Source: Macrococcus epidermidis
GTDB lineage: Bacteria; Bacillota; Bacilli; Staphylococcales; Staphylococcaceae
Length of the DNA: 64,000 nt
Direction: 5' to 3'
NCBI RefSeq assembly: GCF_003259695.1
Contig: NZ_PZJH01000004.1
Coordinates: 140,216 to 204,215 of the forward strand
Part shown: positions 8,976 through 17,513 of the stretch, piece by piece
Layout of the letters: every line of letters starts with the position of its first letter
Position numbering within the stretch: the first letter of the stretch is position 1
Notes under the pieces: model-generated
The model's database searches: none
The model's input: the letters and a program-made list of their open reading frames with translations, nothing else
Told to the model about the DNA's origin: nothing
Position numbers and translations under genes: made by a program

Positions 8976-10205
8976 ATGAACGATATCATCATTCAGAATA
9001 TTAGTGAACTGATCTTACCAAAGAAAACAGAAAAGCCGCTTAAAGGTGCTGAACTTGCTGAGCTAAAAGTAATTGAAAATGGTACAGTTGTGATAAAAGA
9101 TGGCAAGATTATATATGCCGGTGAATTTAGCGAAGACTTTGAGGCTAAAGAGACGATCGATGGAATGCATAAAACTGTGTCTCCTGCACTTGTTGATGCC
9201 CATACACATTTAGTACATGGTGGTTCACGTGAACATGAGATGAGTTTAAAGCGTCAAGGTGTTTCTTATCTTGAAATTTTAGAACAAGGTGGCGGAATTC
9301 ATTCGACGGTGAAAGCTACGCGTGAAGCATCTGAAGAAGAACTATTCGAGAAAGCTGAGCATGAATTACTACGAATGATTCATCACGGCGTACTAAGTGT
9401 AGAAAGCAAGAGTGGATATGGCTTATCTTTAGAACATGAGTTAAAGCAACTGCGTGTATCTAAACGTCTTCAGGAGAAATACGGCATCAATATGAAACAC
9501 ACATATCTTGGACCGCATGCAGTACCAAAAGATAAAGATAGTGAAACATTTATTGATGAATGTATTAAAGATCTACAGGAAGTTAAGGATATTGCAGATT
9601 TTGCAGATATTTTCTGTGAGACAGGTGTATTTACAATAGATCAGTCTCGTAAATATATGCAGGCAGCAAAAGCTGCTGGTTTACCTGTTAAGATTCATGC
9701 AGATGAAATCGACCCGTTAGGTGGATTAGAGTTAGCGATAGAAGAAGAAGCAATTAGTGCTGATCACCTTGTTGCAGCAAGCGAAAAAGGTAAGCAGATG
9801 TTAAAAGATAGTGATACAGTAGCTGTATTATTACCAGGAACAACTTTTTATTTAAATAAAGAAGAATATGCAGATGCTCGCGGCATGTTAGACAACAATG
9901 GAGCAATTGCGATTGCAACGGATTATAATCCGGGAAGTTGTGTTACAAGTAATTTACAGATGGTAATGAGTATCGCTGCGCTTAAATTGAAATTATCTCC
10001 AAAAGAAATCTGGAATGCAGTAACGGTTAATGCAGCGAAAGCAATCGGTGTTGACGCAGGTACGATCGATGCTGGTGATGCAGCGAATCTAGTCATCTGG
10101 CATGCAAAGAATCATGAATATATCCCTTATCATTATGGAGTGAACCATGCAGAAAAAGTAATCCATAACGGTAAAGTGATTGTGAATAATCAATTTAAAT
10201 TATAA
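8976..10205 (+). CDS. hutI: Imidazolonepropionase
   Basis: A 409-residue amidohydrolase-superfamily enzyme converting imidazolonepropionate to N-formimidoyl-glutamate, the step between HutU and HutG. Metal and substrate motifs are [16 protein letters not shown] (near residue 75), [12 protein letters not shown] (near 240) and [13 protein letters not shown] (near 315). Length is normal. GAAAGGATG lies 6 to 8 bases before the ATG. It is the last gene of the YjiH-hutU-hutI transcript; a long palindrome follows at 10211. Confidence 0.97.
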   Translation: MNDIIIQNISELILPKKTEKPLKGAELAELKVIENGTVVIKDGKIIYAGEFSEDFEAKETIDGMHKTVSPALVDAHTHLVHGGSREHEMSLKRQGVSYLEILEQGGGIHSTVKATREASEEELFEKAEHELLRMIHHGVLSVESKSGYGLSLEHELKQLRVSKRLQEKYGINMKHTYLGPHAVPKDKDSETFIDECIKDLQEVKDIADFADIFCETGVFTIDQSRKYMQAAKAAGLPVKIHADEIDPLGGLELAIEEEAISADHLVAASEKGKQMLKDSDTVAVLLPGTTFYLNKEEYADARGMLDNNGAIAIATDYNPGSCVTSNLQMVMSIAALKLKLSPKEIWNAVTVNAAKAIGVDAGTIDAGDAANLVIWHAKNHEYIPYHYGVNHAEKVIHNGKVIVNNQFKL

Positions 10206-10210
10206 TTTCA

Positions 10211-10324
10211 GAGGCTGGGACAGAAGAGGTCTGCCACAAGCAAAAACCGAACAAAACTAATAAATTGTTCTTTGATTTATAGTTTATGTTCGGTTTTTGT
10301 CGCAGGGGCAACTTCTGTTCCGCC
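10211..10324. repeat. Long imperfect palindrome with GAGGCTGGGACAGAA end
   Basis: The outer arms GGGACAGAAG (10217) and CTTCTGTTCC (10312) pair, and so do the inner arms AAAAACCGAACA (10242) and TGTTCGGTTTTT (10287). The GAGGCTGGGACA end resembles an intergenic repeat commonly seen in staphylococcal genomes (from memory, not searched). It may act as the hutI terminator, or be a mobile palindromic element. Confidence 0.6.
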
Positions 10325-10403
10325 GTTTAAGCTGTTAAAAAGAAGAGAGCCTAGATTTATGTATCAAACGCTTTAAATTTTTCGATGAATTAAATTATTT
10401 GCA

Positions 10404-10432
10404 TTGATTTTTCATACAATCTTCGCTATGAT
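10404..10432 (+). promoter_or_regulatory. Sigma-A promoter of the riboflavin operon
   Basis: TTGATT (10404-10409), 17-base spacer, TATGAT (10427-10432). Transcription would start about 10440, about 25 bases before the FMN riboswitch. Confidence 0.75.
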
Positions 10433-10465
10433 GAAATTGTCTTAATTGACAGACAAGTTAATAAC

Positions 10466-10590
10466 TATTCTTTCGGGGCAGGGTGAAATTCCCAACCGGC
10501 GGTGATAGTCCGTGAGCTGATAATATATATTTGATGCTGATTCTGTGAAACTCAGAAACCGACAGTATAGTCTGGATGGGAGAAAGAATA
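10466..10590 (+). ncRNA. FMN riboswitch (RFN element)
   Basis: Conserved RFN blocks are visible in order: TTTCGGGGCAGGGTGAAATT, CCAACCGGCGGTGATAGTCC, a variable arm, then GAAACTCAGAAACCGACAGT and TGGATGGGAGAAAGAA. The first and last segments pair to close the P1 stem (ATTCTTTC with GAAAGAAT). It binds FMN and, with the hairpin at 10679, should end transcription early when FMN is plentiful. It controls ribD-ribE-ribBA-ribH. Confidence 0.96.
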
Positions 10591-10678
10591 AGGTGCCATT
10601 TTGATGGTTTATTTGTTGATGCATAAATTCTGCAAATACTATTATCATGGTCTTATTTATTGAACCTAAAATACAAAT

Positions 10679-10708
10679 GCCCAAATCTTATGATTTGGGC
10701 ATTTTTTT
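10679..10708 (+). terminator. FMN-riboswitch-controlled terminator
   Basis: GCCCAAATC and GATTTGGGC form a perfect 9-bp stem around TTAT, followed by ATTTTTTT. It lies between the RFN aptamer and ribD, as expected for the attenuator stem. Confidence 0.9.
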
Positions 10709-10715
10709 ATAGGAG

Positions 10716-11777
10716 ATGAATAATAACTTGTATTTAGATAAAGCATTTGAACTTGTTCAATGGACGGATGGTCAAACAGGCAGTAATCCAGCTGTTGGTT
10801 GTATTGTAGTAAAAGATAACAGAATAGTAGGTATTGGTGCACATCTTACGGAAGGTGAAGCACACGCTGAAGTGAATGCACTGGATATGGCTGGTGCGCA
10901 TGCAGACGGTGCTACGCTTTACTGTACGCTCGAACCGTGTAGTCATTTTGGTAAAACACCGCCATGCACACAAAAAATTATTGATAGTGGTATTAAACAT
11001 GTTGTGTTTGCAGTACGTGATGAATCACTAAACTCTGGTATCGATGATATGAAAGCACACGGGATACAAGTAGAACAAGAGTATATAAGTGAAATTTACG
11101 ACTATTATCAGCCATTTTTTAAAGCGAAGCTGCACAAATTACCATATACGATATTAAAGATGGGTGTAACGCTTGATGGAAAGACAGCAGATGATAGTGA
11201 CGTTAGTAAGTGGATTACTAATGACGCATCAAGAAATCATGCACACCGTGTCCGTTATGCCAGCGATGCCATACTAGTAGGCTACAATACATATAAACAT
11301 GACCAGCCAACTCTTGATAGTAGAAACTATAAAGATAAATGGATCAGGAAAGTTGTTATTTCTAATGGATTATTCGAAATCAATGACAAAGATAATAATG
11401 ATTATGATAAATCACGATTAATCGTTGTGACGACAACTAAACAGTCGATTGATGGTGTTACGGTAATTGTACTCACTGATCTACATCCTGAAACCATTTT
11501 AGAAGCTTTATATTTACATAAAATTAACCGCATAATTATAGAAGGCGGTATGCAGACGATGCGTTCGTTTGTATCTGCCAGAACTTTTGATGAAATACAC
11601 CAGTATATTGCCCCGAAAATTTTAGGTGGATCCTCAAAGCATCAATTTTTAACAACTGATCAACCTTCACAAATGTCAGAAATTACTGACCTTTCTCTTG
11701 TCTCTGTTAAGACTTTCGACCAGGATGTATTACTGATTTACAGAAAGGATGATGTTGATGTTTACAGGCATCATTGA
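10716..11777 (+). CDS. ribD: Bifunctional diaminohydroxyphosphoribosylaminopyrimidine deaminase / 5-amino-6-(5-phosphoribosylamino)uracil reductase
   Basis: A roughly 350-residue protein carrying out the second and third steps of riboflavin synthesis. The N-terminal zinc deaminase domain shows HAEVNAL (near residue 50) and PCSHFGKTPPC (near 75). The C-terminal reductase begins near ILKMGVTLDGKTAD (145). The start is uncertain: the ATG at 10716 directly abuts AGGAG with no spacing. A TTG at 10728 lies 8 bases after AGGAGATGA, which matches the anti-Shine-Dalgarno sequence in 8 of 9 positions, and would give M-Y-L-D-K. It is the first gene of the riboflavin operon and overlaps ribE. Confidence 0.95.
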   Translation: MNNNLYLDKAFELVQWTDGQTGSNPAVGCIVVKDNRIVGIGAHLTEGEAHAEVNALDMAGAHADGATLYCTLEPCSHFGKTPPCTQKIIDSGIKHVVFAVRDESLNSGIDDMKAHGIQVEQEYISEIYDYYQPFFKAKLHKLPYTILKMGVTLDGKTADDSDVSKWITNDASRNHAHRVRYASDAILVGYNTYKHDQPTLDSRNYKDKWIRKVVISNGLFEINDKDNNDYDKSRLIVVTTTKQSIDGVTVIVLTDLHPETILEALYLHKINRIIIEGGMQTMRSFVSARTFDEIHQYIAPKILGGSSKHQFLTTDQPSQMSEITDLSLVSVKTFDQDVLLIYRKDDVDVYRHH

Positions 11778-12381
11778 AGAAGTTGGTGTCATAGCACAAC
11801 TAAATAAACAGGGTGATACTACCTTTATGACGATTGAGTGTAATCGTATTATAGAAGACATGCACATTGGTGATTCTATCAGTGTAAACGGTGTATGTCT
11901 TACAGTCACAGCCTTTAATCATTCGAGCTTCAATGTGGATATATTAGAAGATACGCGTGCTATTACGTTGTTTCGAAATATGAAGCAAGGTACTAAGGTA
12001 AATTTAGAACGTGCATTATTACCGACAACAAGGCTTGGTGGTCACTTTGTAAGCGGGCATGTCGATACGAGTCTCGTTGTAGAAAGCGTAAAACACATGG
12101 AAAAGACAATGCAGTTAAAGCTCAGACTTCCAGATGAATTTCGTAAATTTGTTATACCGAAAGGCTCGATCGCAGTTAATGGTATATCTTTAACGATATT
12201 TAAATTAGATCATGCAATTGAGCTGAATATTATACCTGAAACGGTAAGAAGTACGATGCTGTCAGAACTTAAATCAGGTGATAAAGTACATATTGAATTC
12301 GATATGTTAGGAAAGTATATATTGAACAGTAAACAAGAAGAAAGTGGTCTTTCTTTATCTAAATTGGAGATGATGATGTAA
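11758..12381 (+). CDS. ribE: Riboflavin synthase, alpha subunit
   Basis: A 207-residue protein with the two tandem lumazine-binding barrels of the family. It starts MFTGIIEEVG, with the second repeat around FVSGHVDTSLVVES (residue 95). It dismutates two 6,7-dimethyl-8-ribityllumazine molecules to riboflavin. In-frame ATGs also exist at 11749 and 11752, but MFTGI is the near-universal N-terminus and GAAAGGA (11743-11749) is best spaced for 11758. It overlaps ribD by 20 bases, and its TAA overlaps the ATG of ribBA. Confidence 0.96.
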   Translation: MFTGIIEEVGVIAQLNKQGDTTFMTIECNRIIEDMHIGDSISVNGVCLTVTAFNHSSFNVDILEDTRAITLFRNMKQGTKVNLERALLPTTRLGGHFVSGHVDTSLVVESVKHMEKTMQLKLRLPDEFRKFVIPKGSIAVNGISLTIFKLDHAIELNIIPETVRSTMLSELKSGDKVHIEFDMLGKYILNSKQEESGLSLSKLEMMM

Positions 12382-13571
12382 TGTTTGATGCTATTGAAAG
12401 TGCATTAGAAGATTTGAAGGCAGGTAAGCCAATTATCGTGGTTGACAATGAAGATCGTGAAAATGAAGGTGACCTTGTAGCGATAACAGATTTTATGACT
12501 GAAGATACGATAAATTTTATGATTACACATGCTCGAGGATTGGTGTGTGCACCAATATCTGCAGCGTTAAATGAGCGCTTGAATTTACAGCCGATGACAT
12601 TTAATAATCAGGATCCAAATAAAACTGCATTTACCATTAGTATCGACCATGTTTCAACGACCACAGGTATCAGTGCATTTGAAAGATATTGTACGGTGAA
12701 GGCATTGGCGGACCCAAATGTTACTTTGAGTGACTTCAATCAACCGGGACATGTATTCCCGTTAATTGCTAAACCGAACGGTGTCCTTGAACGTGTCGGA
12801 CACACAGAAGCATGTGTAGATTTAGCAAAACTTTGTGGTGCAACCGAGACAGGTGTAATCTGTGAAATTATTAAAGATGACGGAACGATGGCAAGAAGAG
12901 ATGATCTTGCAATATATAAAGAAGAACATCGATTAAAGATGATAACTATTGCCGATTTAGTTGAATATATAAAACGTGAAAAGCCACTCGTAACACGCGA
13001 AGCTAAAGTAAATATGCCAACTGAATTTGGTGACTTTACGATGTATGGGTTTAGTGAGATTTATAGTGATAAAGAACACGTTGCATATGTTAAGGACTAT
13101 AGTGGTGTTCCGGATATTCGAATACATTCTGAATGTCTGACAGGAGATGTGTTCCATAGTAAACGATGTGATTGCGGGATACAACTAGAAAAAGGCATGC
13201 AGCATATTGAAGAAAATGGCGGTATTTTAATCTATTTACGACAAGAAGGCCGTGGCATCGGACTGATCAATAAACTAAAAGCATATGAAAAGATTGAACA
13301 AGGACTTGATACAGTTGAAGCCAACCATGTATTGGGATTTGACAGTGATATGCGTGATTATGCTGTTGCTGCTTCAATATTAAAGGATTTAGGAATAGGT
13401 AAAGTGAATCTCATGTCAAATAATCCGAGAAAGATTAACGGATTAGAGCAATATGGCATAGAAGTTGAAACGAGAATTCCACATCAATTTCAAAGCAATG
13501 CAATAAATAAACATTACCTAGAAACGAAAAAAGAAAAATTAGGACATTTACTGGAGGAGAAATTAATATGA
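12381..13571 (+). CDS. ribBA: Bifunctional 3,4-dihydroxy-2-butanone-4-phosphate synthase / GTP cyclohydrolase II
   Basis: A 396-residue fusion that feeds both branches of riboflavin synthesis. Residues 1-200 are the RibB domain, with [12 protein letters not shown] at the active site and GHVFPL. Residues 205-396 are the RibA domain, with zinc cysteines in [18 protein letters not shown] and the GTP-binding segment RQEGRGIGL. Junctions are TAATG with ribE and ATGA with ribH, implying translational coupling. Length and motifs are normal. Confidence 0.97.
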   Translation: MFDAIESALEDLKAGKPIIVVDNEDRENEGDLVAITDFMTEDTINFMITHARGLVCAPISAALNERLNLQPMTFNNQDPNKTAFTISIDHVSTTTGISAFERYCTVKALADPNVTLSDFNQPGHVFPLIAKPNGVLERVGHTEACVDLAKLCGATETGVICEIIKDDGTMARRDDLAIYKEEHRLKMITIADLVEYIKREKPLVTREAKVNMPTEFGDFTMYGFSEIYSDKEHVAYVKDYSGVPDIRIHSECLTGDVFHSKRCDCGIQLEKGMQHIEENGGILIYLRQEGRGIGLINKLKAYEKIEQGLDTVEANHVLGFDSDMRDYAVAASILKDLGIGKVNLMSNNPRKINGLEQYGIEVETRIPHQFQSNAINKHYLETKKEKLGHLLEEKLI

Positions 13572-14032
13572 ACTATAGTGCACAATTAACAGGACAAGGC
13601 TTAAAGATTGCAGTTGTTACATCAAGATTTAATCATTTTATAACAGACCGTTTAACAGAAGGTGCGGTTGATACGTTAGAAAGACATGGCGTAGAAAGTG
13701 AGAACATTGATACTTTCTTAGTACCTGGCGCGTTTGAATTACCATTTATCGCAAGTAAACTCGCTCAAAAGAAAAAGTATGATGCAATCATTACTTTAGG
13801 ATGTGTGATACGCGGTGCGACAACACACTATGATTACGTATGTAATGAAGCAGCAAAAGGGATTGCTAAAGCTGGAGAATATGGAACACCAGTAATATTT
13901 GGTGTAGTTACAACTGAAACAATCGAACAGGCGATTGAAAGAGCAGGTACGAAAGCAGGTAATAAAGGTGGAGAAGCGGCAATCGGTGCAATCGAGATGG
14001 CAAATCTTAATAAGATGGTTGAATCTATCTAG
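13568..14032 (+). CDS. ribH: 6,7-dimethyl-8-ribityllumazine synthase
   Basis: A 154-residue protein, typical of the icosahedral lumazine synthase family, condensing dihydroxybutanone phosphate with the pyrimidine product of RibD. Signature segments are [20 protein letters not shown] and [14 protein letters not shown], with the catalytic His in the last. GGAGGAG lies upstream inside ribBA. Its stop codon is embedded in the first of two direct repeats downstream. Confidence 0.97.
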   Translation: MNYSAQLTGQGLKIAVVTSRFNHFITDRLTEGAVDTLERHGVESENIDTFLVPGAFELPFIASKLAQKKKYDAIITLGCVIRGATTHYDYVCNEAAKGIAKAGEYGTPVIFGVVTTETIEQAIERAGTKAGNKGGEAAIGAIEMANLNKMVESI

Positions 14033-14098
14033 TGCGAAATTGGTGAAACCCCAATTTGGAGTGCGAAATCTAGTGCGAAATTGGTGAAACCCCAATTT
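14029..14098 (+). repeat. Two direct copies of a 29-bp hairpin repeat at the ribH 3' end
   Basis: The same 29-base unit, beginning CTAGTGCGAAATTGG, occurs at 14029-14057 and 14070-14098. Each contains a small stem AAATTGG / CCAATTT. AGTGCGAAAT occurs a third time at 14060. The first copy includes the ribH stop codon. Confidence 0.8.
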
Positions 14099-14119
14099 CA
14101 AAACCTCAAAAACAAAAAA

Positions 14120-14148
14120 GACCGTGAACACAATTTGTTCACGGTCTT
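14120..14148. terminator. Bidirectional terminator between ribH and proline dehydrogenase
   Basis: GACCGTGAACA and TGTTCACGGTC pair perfectly around a short A+T loop. A-rich sequence (AAAAACAAAAAA) precedes it, giving a T-tract on the minus strand for the convergent proline dehydrogenase gene. Confidence 0.8.
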
Positions 14149-14155
14149 CAAACGA

Positions 14156-15145
14156 TTATTTCTTAAATAATTTTCTTAAAACTACAAGTCCAGCTAAAGC
14201 TGATCCTGCAACAATCGCACCACGCTCTACTTCAGGTGTAACGATTGATTTATAAACTAATTGTAAGTTTTGTGGACGTTCTGCTAAACGTCTCATAAAA
14301 TAACCATACCAGTCTTCACCGTAAGGTACATACGTACAGAAGTTGTAACCAGAGTTTGCGATTTCAACTTGTAACTCAGAACGGAATCCATATAACATCT
14401 GGAATTCGATTAAATCTTTATTTAAGTTATGTTGCGCGATAAACTTCTTCACGTGATCGATAATATTATGATCATGTGTTGCAATTGAAGTCATTGCTTT
14501 AGCGTTTAATAAACGTTGTTCGATAATTTTGATATAGTTTGCATCGATATCTTCTTTAGATTGGTAAGCAACAGATGCATCTTCTTTATAAGCACCTTTA
14601 ACTAAGCGTAAACGTACATCTTTATATTTCTCGATTTCTTCAGTTGCACGGAATAAGTAAGCTTGAATTACTGTACCAACATTCTTAAATTCACCTTTTA
14701 AACGATCTAACATTTCAAAAGTTTGAACTGTATGATTGTAGTCTTCAGTATCCATGTTGATGTGCATGTTACCACACTCATGTGCTTTTAACAGAATTTC
14801 ACGTACATTTTCGTAACAGAATTCCGGATCTACATCTAAACCGATTTGTGTTAACTTGATAGACATATGTGCATCTACACCAGCATCATATAATGCCTGG
14901 ATCATCGTTAAAATATTGTTCTTTGCTGCTGTTGCTTCTTCTTTAGAGAAAACAAATTCACCTAAATTATCAACAGTTGCAGAAATGTTTTGTGCATTTA
15001 ATGCACGAATTGATTCGATTGTTGTTTTAACATCAGTTCCAGCAACAACTTTGTTAGCACCTAATGCTAAACCATACTTTTTTGCAGCTTCATTTAAAGT
15101 TGCGTTCTCACTTAAAGCAATAAAAAAATCTCTTGATAATCCCAT
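14156..15145 (-). CDS. Proline dehydrogenase (FAD)
   Basis: A 329-residue monofunctional proline dehydrogenase, the first step of proline catabolism to glutamate, using FAD in a TIM-barrel fold. Recognisable segments are KLTQIGLDVDP, INMDTEDY, RLRLVKGAYKED and FMRRLAERPQN near the C-terminus. Length matches the Gram-positive family. The start is supported by AAGGAGGAAC upstream. A near-match CcpA site lies at 15208-15221, so repression by preferred carbon sources is likely. In staphylococci it also neighbours the rib operon and the rot region (from memory). Confidence 0.92.
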   Translation of the reverse strand: MGLSRDFFIALSENATLNEAAKKYGLALGANKVVAGTDVKTTIESIRALNAQNISATVDNLGEFVFSKEEATAAKNNILTMIQALYDAGVDAHMSIKLTQIGLDVDPEFCYENVREILLKAHECGNMHINMDTEDYNHTVQTFEMLDRLKGEFKNVGTVIQAYLFRATEEIEKYKDVRLRLVKGAYKEDASVAYQSKEDIDANYIKIIEQRLLNAKAMTSIATHDHNIIDHVKKFIAQHNLNKDLIEFQMLYGFRSELQVEIANSGYNFCTYVPYGEDWYGYFMRRLAERPQNLQLVYKSIVTPEVERGAIVAGSALAGLVVLRKLFKK

Positions 15146-15207
15146 CTATTGTTCCTCCTTAATTATAGTAATCATCTGATTACACTCCCCTAATAGGATA
15201 ATCATAA

Positions 15208-15221
15208 TGAAAACGCTTTTA
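15208..15221. promoter_or_regulatory. Near-consensus cre (CcpA site) upstream of proline dehydrogenase
   Basis: TGAAAACGCTTTTA matches the TGWAARCGYTWNCW consensus except at position 13 (T for C). It lies 63-76 bases before the proline dehydrogenase ATG. Confidence 0.5.
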
Positions 15222-15307
15222 AAGGTCAAAGGAAAATTTAAATAATCATAAAAAATTAAGTATCATTTAACACAAAATTCACAAAAATTTCACTTTTTAA
15301 TCAAAGA

Positions 15308-15340
15308 AAAAAGCTTAGTCATTTGACTGAGCTTTTTTCA
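15308..15340 (-). terminator. Terminator overlapping the end of the 43-residue ORF
   Basis: AAAAAGCTCAGTCA and TGACTAAGCTTTTTT (minus strand, one mismatch) form a stem with a short loop and T-tract. The last codons and stop of the small ORF form part of the stem. A-runs on the left side may make it bidirectional. Confidence 0.75.
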
Positions 15341-15446
15341 TATCTGCGACGAATGTTTTTTCGATAGGTTCGTTACTAATTTTTATAAAATGGGGTAAAG
15401 CTAAAAAGATAGATAATACGATGATTAATTTTTTTATAAATTTCAT
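15315..15446 (-). CDS. Small hypothetical single-pass membrane or secreted peptide, 43 residues
   Basis: This short ORF reads MKFIKKLIIVLSIFLALPHF and then a hydrophilic tail with IEKTFVADMKKAQSND at the end. A very strong ribosome site (GAAGGAGGCG) lies 5-6 bases upstream of the ATG. The first 20 residues are a lysine-flanked hydrophobic helix, either a membrane anchor or a signal peptide. A terminator overlaps its stop, so it looks like a self-contained gene between proline dehydrogenase and nadR. I do not recognise a family. Function unknown. Confidence 0.65.
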   Translation of the reverse strand: MKFIKKLIIVLSIFLALPHFIKISNEPIEKTFVADMKKAQSND

Positions 15447-15607
15447 AACGCGCCTCCTTCATATTTAAATTCAGTTTATACTTTGAATATGAAGAAGCAA
15501 TGAATTATATGTAAAGTGTTTATATAGAAATTGTAAATAATAATAAGATAGATAATTATCGTATAATTGCTATAATGATATTAATTTACATAAAAGGGGT
15601 AAGACAG

Positions 15608-16702
15608 ATGAGAGATTTAGGAATTTATTTTGGTACGTTCGCACCGTGTCATGTTGGACATCTGGAACAGATTATTAGAGCGAAACGTGAAAATGCGCAT
15701 GCGTTAGTAATTGTTTCTGGATATGATGGCGATCGTGGTGATTTAGCAGGTATGAGTTTAACAAACCGTGTGAAGGCAATGCGTGAATTATTAAAGGATG
15801 ACACGAATGTTACTGTTTTAACATTGGATGAAACGAATATTCCACGTTATCCTGACGGTTGGGGTCCATGGCTTGCTTTACTTCAGGAAAAGATTGAAAC
15901 AGCAGCAAAAGAAAATGACTATGCGATGGAATCTGTAACATTTTATGTTGGTGAAGAAGAATATATTCAGCCGCTTGATGAGTATTTTAAAGGTGAATTC
16001 AAATCAAGCGACGTTCAGATTACGAAAGTGGATCGTCGTATCACTGGTATAAGCGGAACTTCTATTCGTGAGAATCCAATATTAAACTGGGATTTTGTAA
16101 CGCGCCCATTCAGACGTTTCTTTGTACAGAATATATTGATTATCGGAACGGCAAGCACGGGTAAAACAACACTCGTACGAGATTTAGCACGCCGTTATTC
16201 TACTTCGTATTCATTAGAATATTCAAGAGAATACCAGACGACACGCCAGGTGCGTGATGATGAACTTGATATTAAAGACTTACATGCAATCGGAATTGGT
16301 CAGTTTGAACTAAATCGTAAGCATATTCATTCGCCAGGTACACGTAAAGTATTCTTTGCAGATACAGACGTAATGACAACAAAACTTTATACGAAATTAT
16401 ATGCACTACCAGAAGATTACGAAAAAATTGCACCGGTCTTTGATTATTATATTTCTTTACAGACGTGGGCATTGATCATCGTATTACCTCCTACGACGCA
16501 GTATGTCGATGATGGTTTCCGTGATATGAGTATGGCGGATCAGAAAGCACGTCTTGATATGCATCAGATGTTCTTAGATGAAATAAAATATCAAGGACTG
16601 GAAGATAAGATGGTTGTGCTTAAAGGGGACAGCTTCCAGGAAAAATATGAAGAAGCACATCGTCTTGTAGATGAAATTTTAGCAGATGGAAAAGATAACT
16701 AA
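15608..16702 (+). CDS. nadR: NadR-like bifunctional NMN adenylyltransferase / ribosylnicotinamide kinase
   Basis: A 364-residue two-domain protein. Residues 1-160 are a nucleotidyltransferase (GTFAPCHVGH motif near residue 8, ISGTSIRENP near 148). Residues 175-364 are a P-loop kinase with IIGTASTGKTTLVRDL. It would phosphorylate nicotinamide riboside and adenylate NMN to NAD+. There is no N-terminal DNA-binding domain like that of enterobacterial NadR, so it is probably only an enzyme. ATG 15608 was chosen because AAAGGGGT precedes it by 7 bases and homology begins there. pnuC follows after 11 bases, forming a salvage operon. Confidence 0.9.
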   Translation: MRDLGIYFGTFAPCHVGHLEQIIRAKRENAHALVIVSGYDGDRGDLAGMSLTNRVKAMRELLKDDTNVTVLTLDETNIPRYPDGWGPWLALLQEKIETAAKENDYAMESVTFYVGEEEYIQPLDEYFKGEFKSSDVQITKVDRRITGISGTSIRENPILNWDFVTRPFRRFFVQNILIIGTASTGKTTLVRDLARRYSTSYSLEYSREYQTTRQVRDDELDIKDLHAIGIGQFELNRKHIHSPGTRKVFFADTDVMTTKLYTKLYALPEDYEKIAPVFDYYISLQTWALIIVLPPTTQYVDDGFRDMSMADQKARLDMHQMFLDEIKYQGLEDKMVVLKGDSFQEKYEEAHRLVDEILADGKDN

Positions 16703-16713
16703 GGAGATGGGGT

Positions 16714-17439
16714 ATGTTTTTAATTAAAGATTTTAGAGGATTTACGAAATATGAAAAAATATTTTTTGGGTTATTTTTATTAGCGCAAGTAGCTATTCTT
16801 GTGTATTTCTTTATCAAAACGAAGGATATTGACTGGATTAACGTCATAGCAAGTATTTCTGGTATCCTATGTGTGATCATGAGTGCGAAAGGTCGTTTAA
16901 GTACGTTCCTATACGGTTTAATTCAGGTCATCACATATGGCTGGATCAGTTACCAGGCAAATTTAATGGGTGAAGTTTACTTACAGGTTGTATTTGGTGT
17001 ATTCCAATTTATCGGTTTATATGCATGGATTCGTAATATGCATACGTTAAGCACACCTAAAGTTGAAGTTCAGGAAGTTGATACGAAAGGTTTAACAGCG
17101 ATACAATGGTTAATCACTTTATTGCTTGGCGGAGCTTTTTACTTCGCATTTGCTAAATATCTTGAAAGTATAAAGTCTGGTCAACCATTTCTTGATGCCT
17201 TAAATGTCAGTTTAAATTTAACTGGTCAAGTATTGATGTCACTTCGATTTAAAGAACAATGGTTCTTCTGGATTGTTGTTAATATCGTATCTATTACACT
17301 TTGGGTGAGAAAAATGATGCATACTGGTGCAATCGATGCGACAGGTGTTACAATGGTTGTGATGTGGATTGGATTCCTGATTAATAGTGTATACGGATAC
17401 TACTACTGGAAGAAACTTCAGATTGAAACACAACAATAA
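16714..17439 (+). CDS. pnuC: Nicotinamide riboside transporter PnuC
   Basis: A 241-residue membrane protein with about seven hydrophobic helices, of the PnuC family. Typical features are SAKGRLSTFLYGLIQ, the paired tryptophans in FRFKEQWFFWIVVN-type sequence, and WIGFLINSVYGYYYW. It imports nicotinamide riboside by facilitated diffusion, with trapping by the kinase activity of the upstream nadR product. The ribosome site AAGGAGATGGGG precedes the ATG. A hairpin terminator follows. Confidence 0.92.
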   Translation: MFLIKDFRGFTKYEKIFFGLFLLAQVAILVYFFIKTKDIDWINVIASISGILCVIMSAKGRLSTFLYGLIQVITYGWISYQANLMGEVYLQVVFGVFQFIGLYAWIRNMHTLSTPKVEVQEVDTKGLTAIQWLITLLLGGAFYFAFAKYLESIKSGQPFLDALNVSLNLTGQVLMSLRFKEQWFFWIVVNIVSITLWVRKMMHTGAIDATGVTMVVMWIGFLINSVYGYYYWKKLQIETQQ

Positions 17440-17443
17440 TTTT

Positions 17444-17473
17444 TTATTCTCTCTTATATAAGGGAGAATTTTT
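17444..17473 (+). terminator. Terminator after pnuC
   Basis: ATTCTCTCTTATATAAGGGAGAAT forms a stem with one mismatch, followed by TTTTTTAT-like sequence. Confidence 0.75.
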
Positions 17474-17513
17474 TATATTTCATATATAATGGATAAAAAA
17501 GGGGGAGATACAG

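Noticed and set aside
13796..14131. Minus-strand ORF of 111 codons opposite the ribH end
   Set aside because: It is Cys/Phe-rich noise opposite ribH, lies across repeats and a terminator, and has no ribosome site.
15608..17439. Phage origin of nadR-pnuC
   Set aside because: Such genes occur in phages, but no phage genes, att sites or composition change are visible here.
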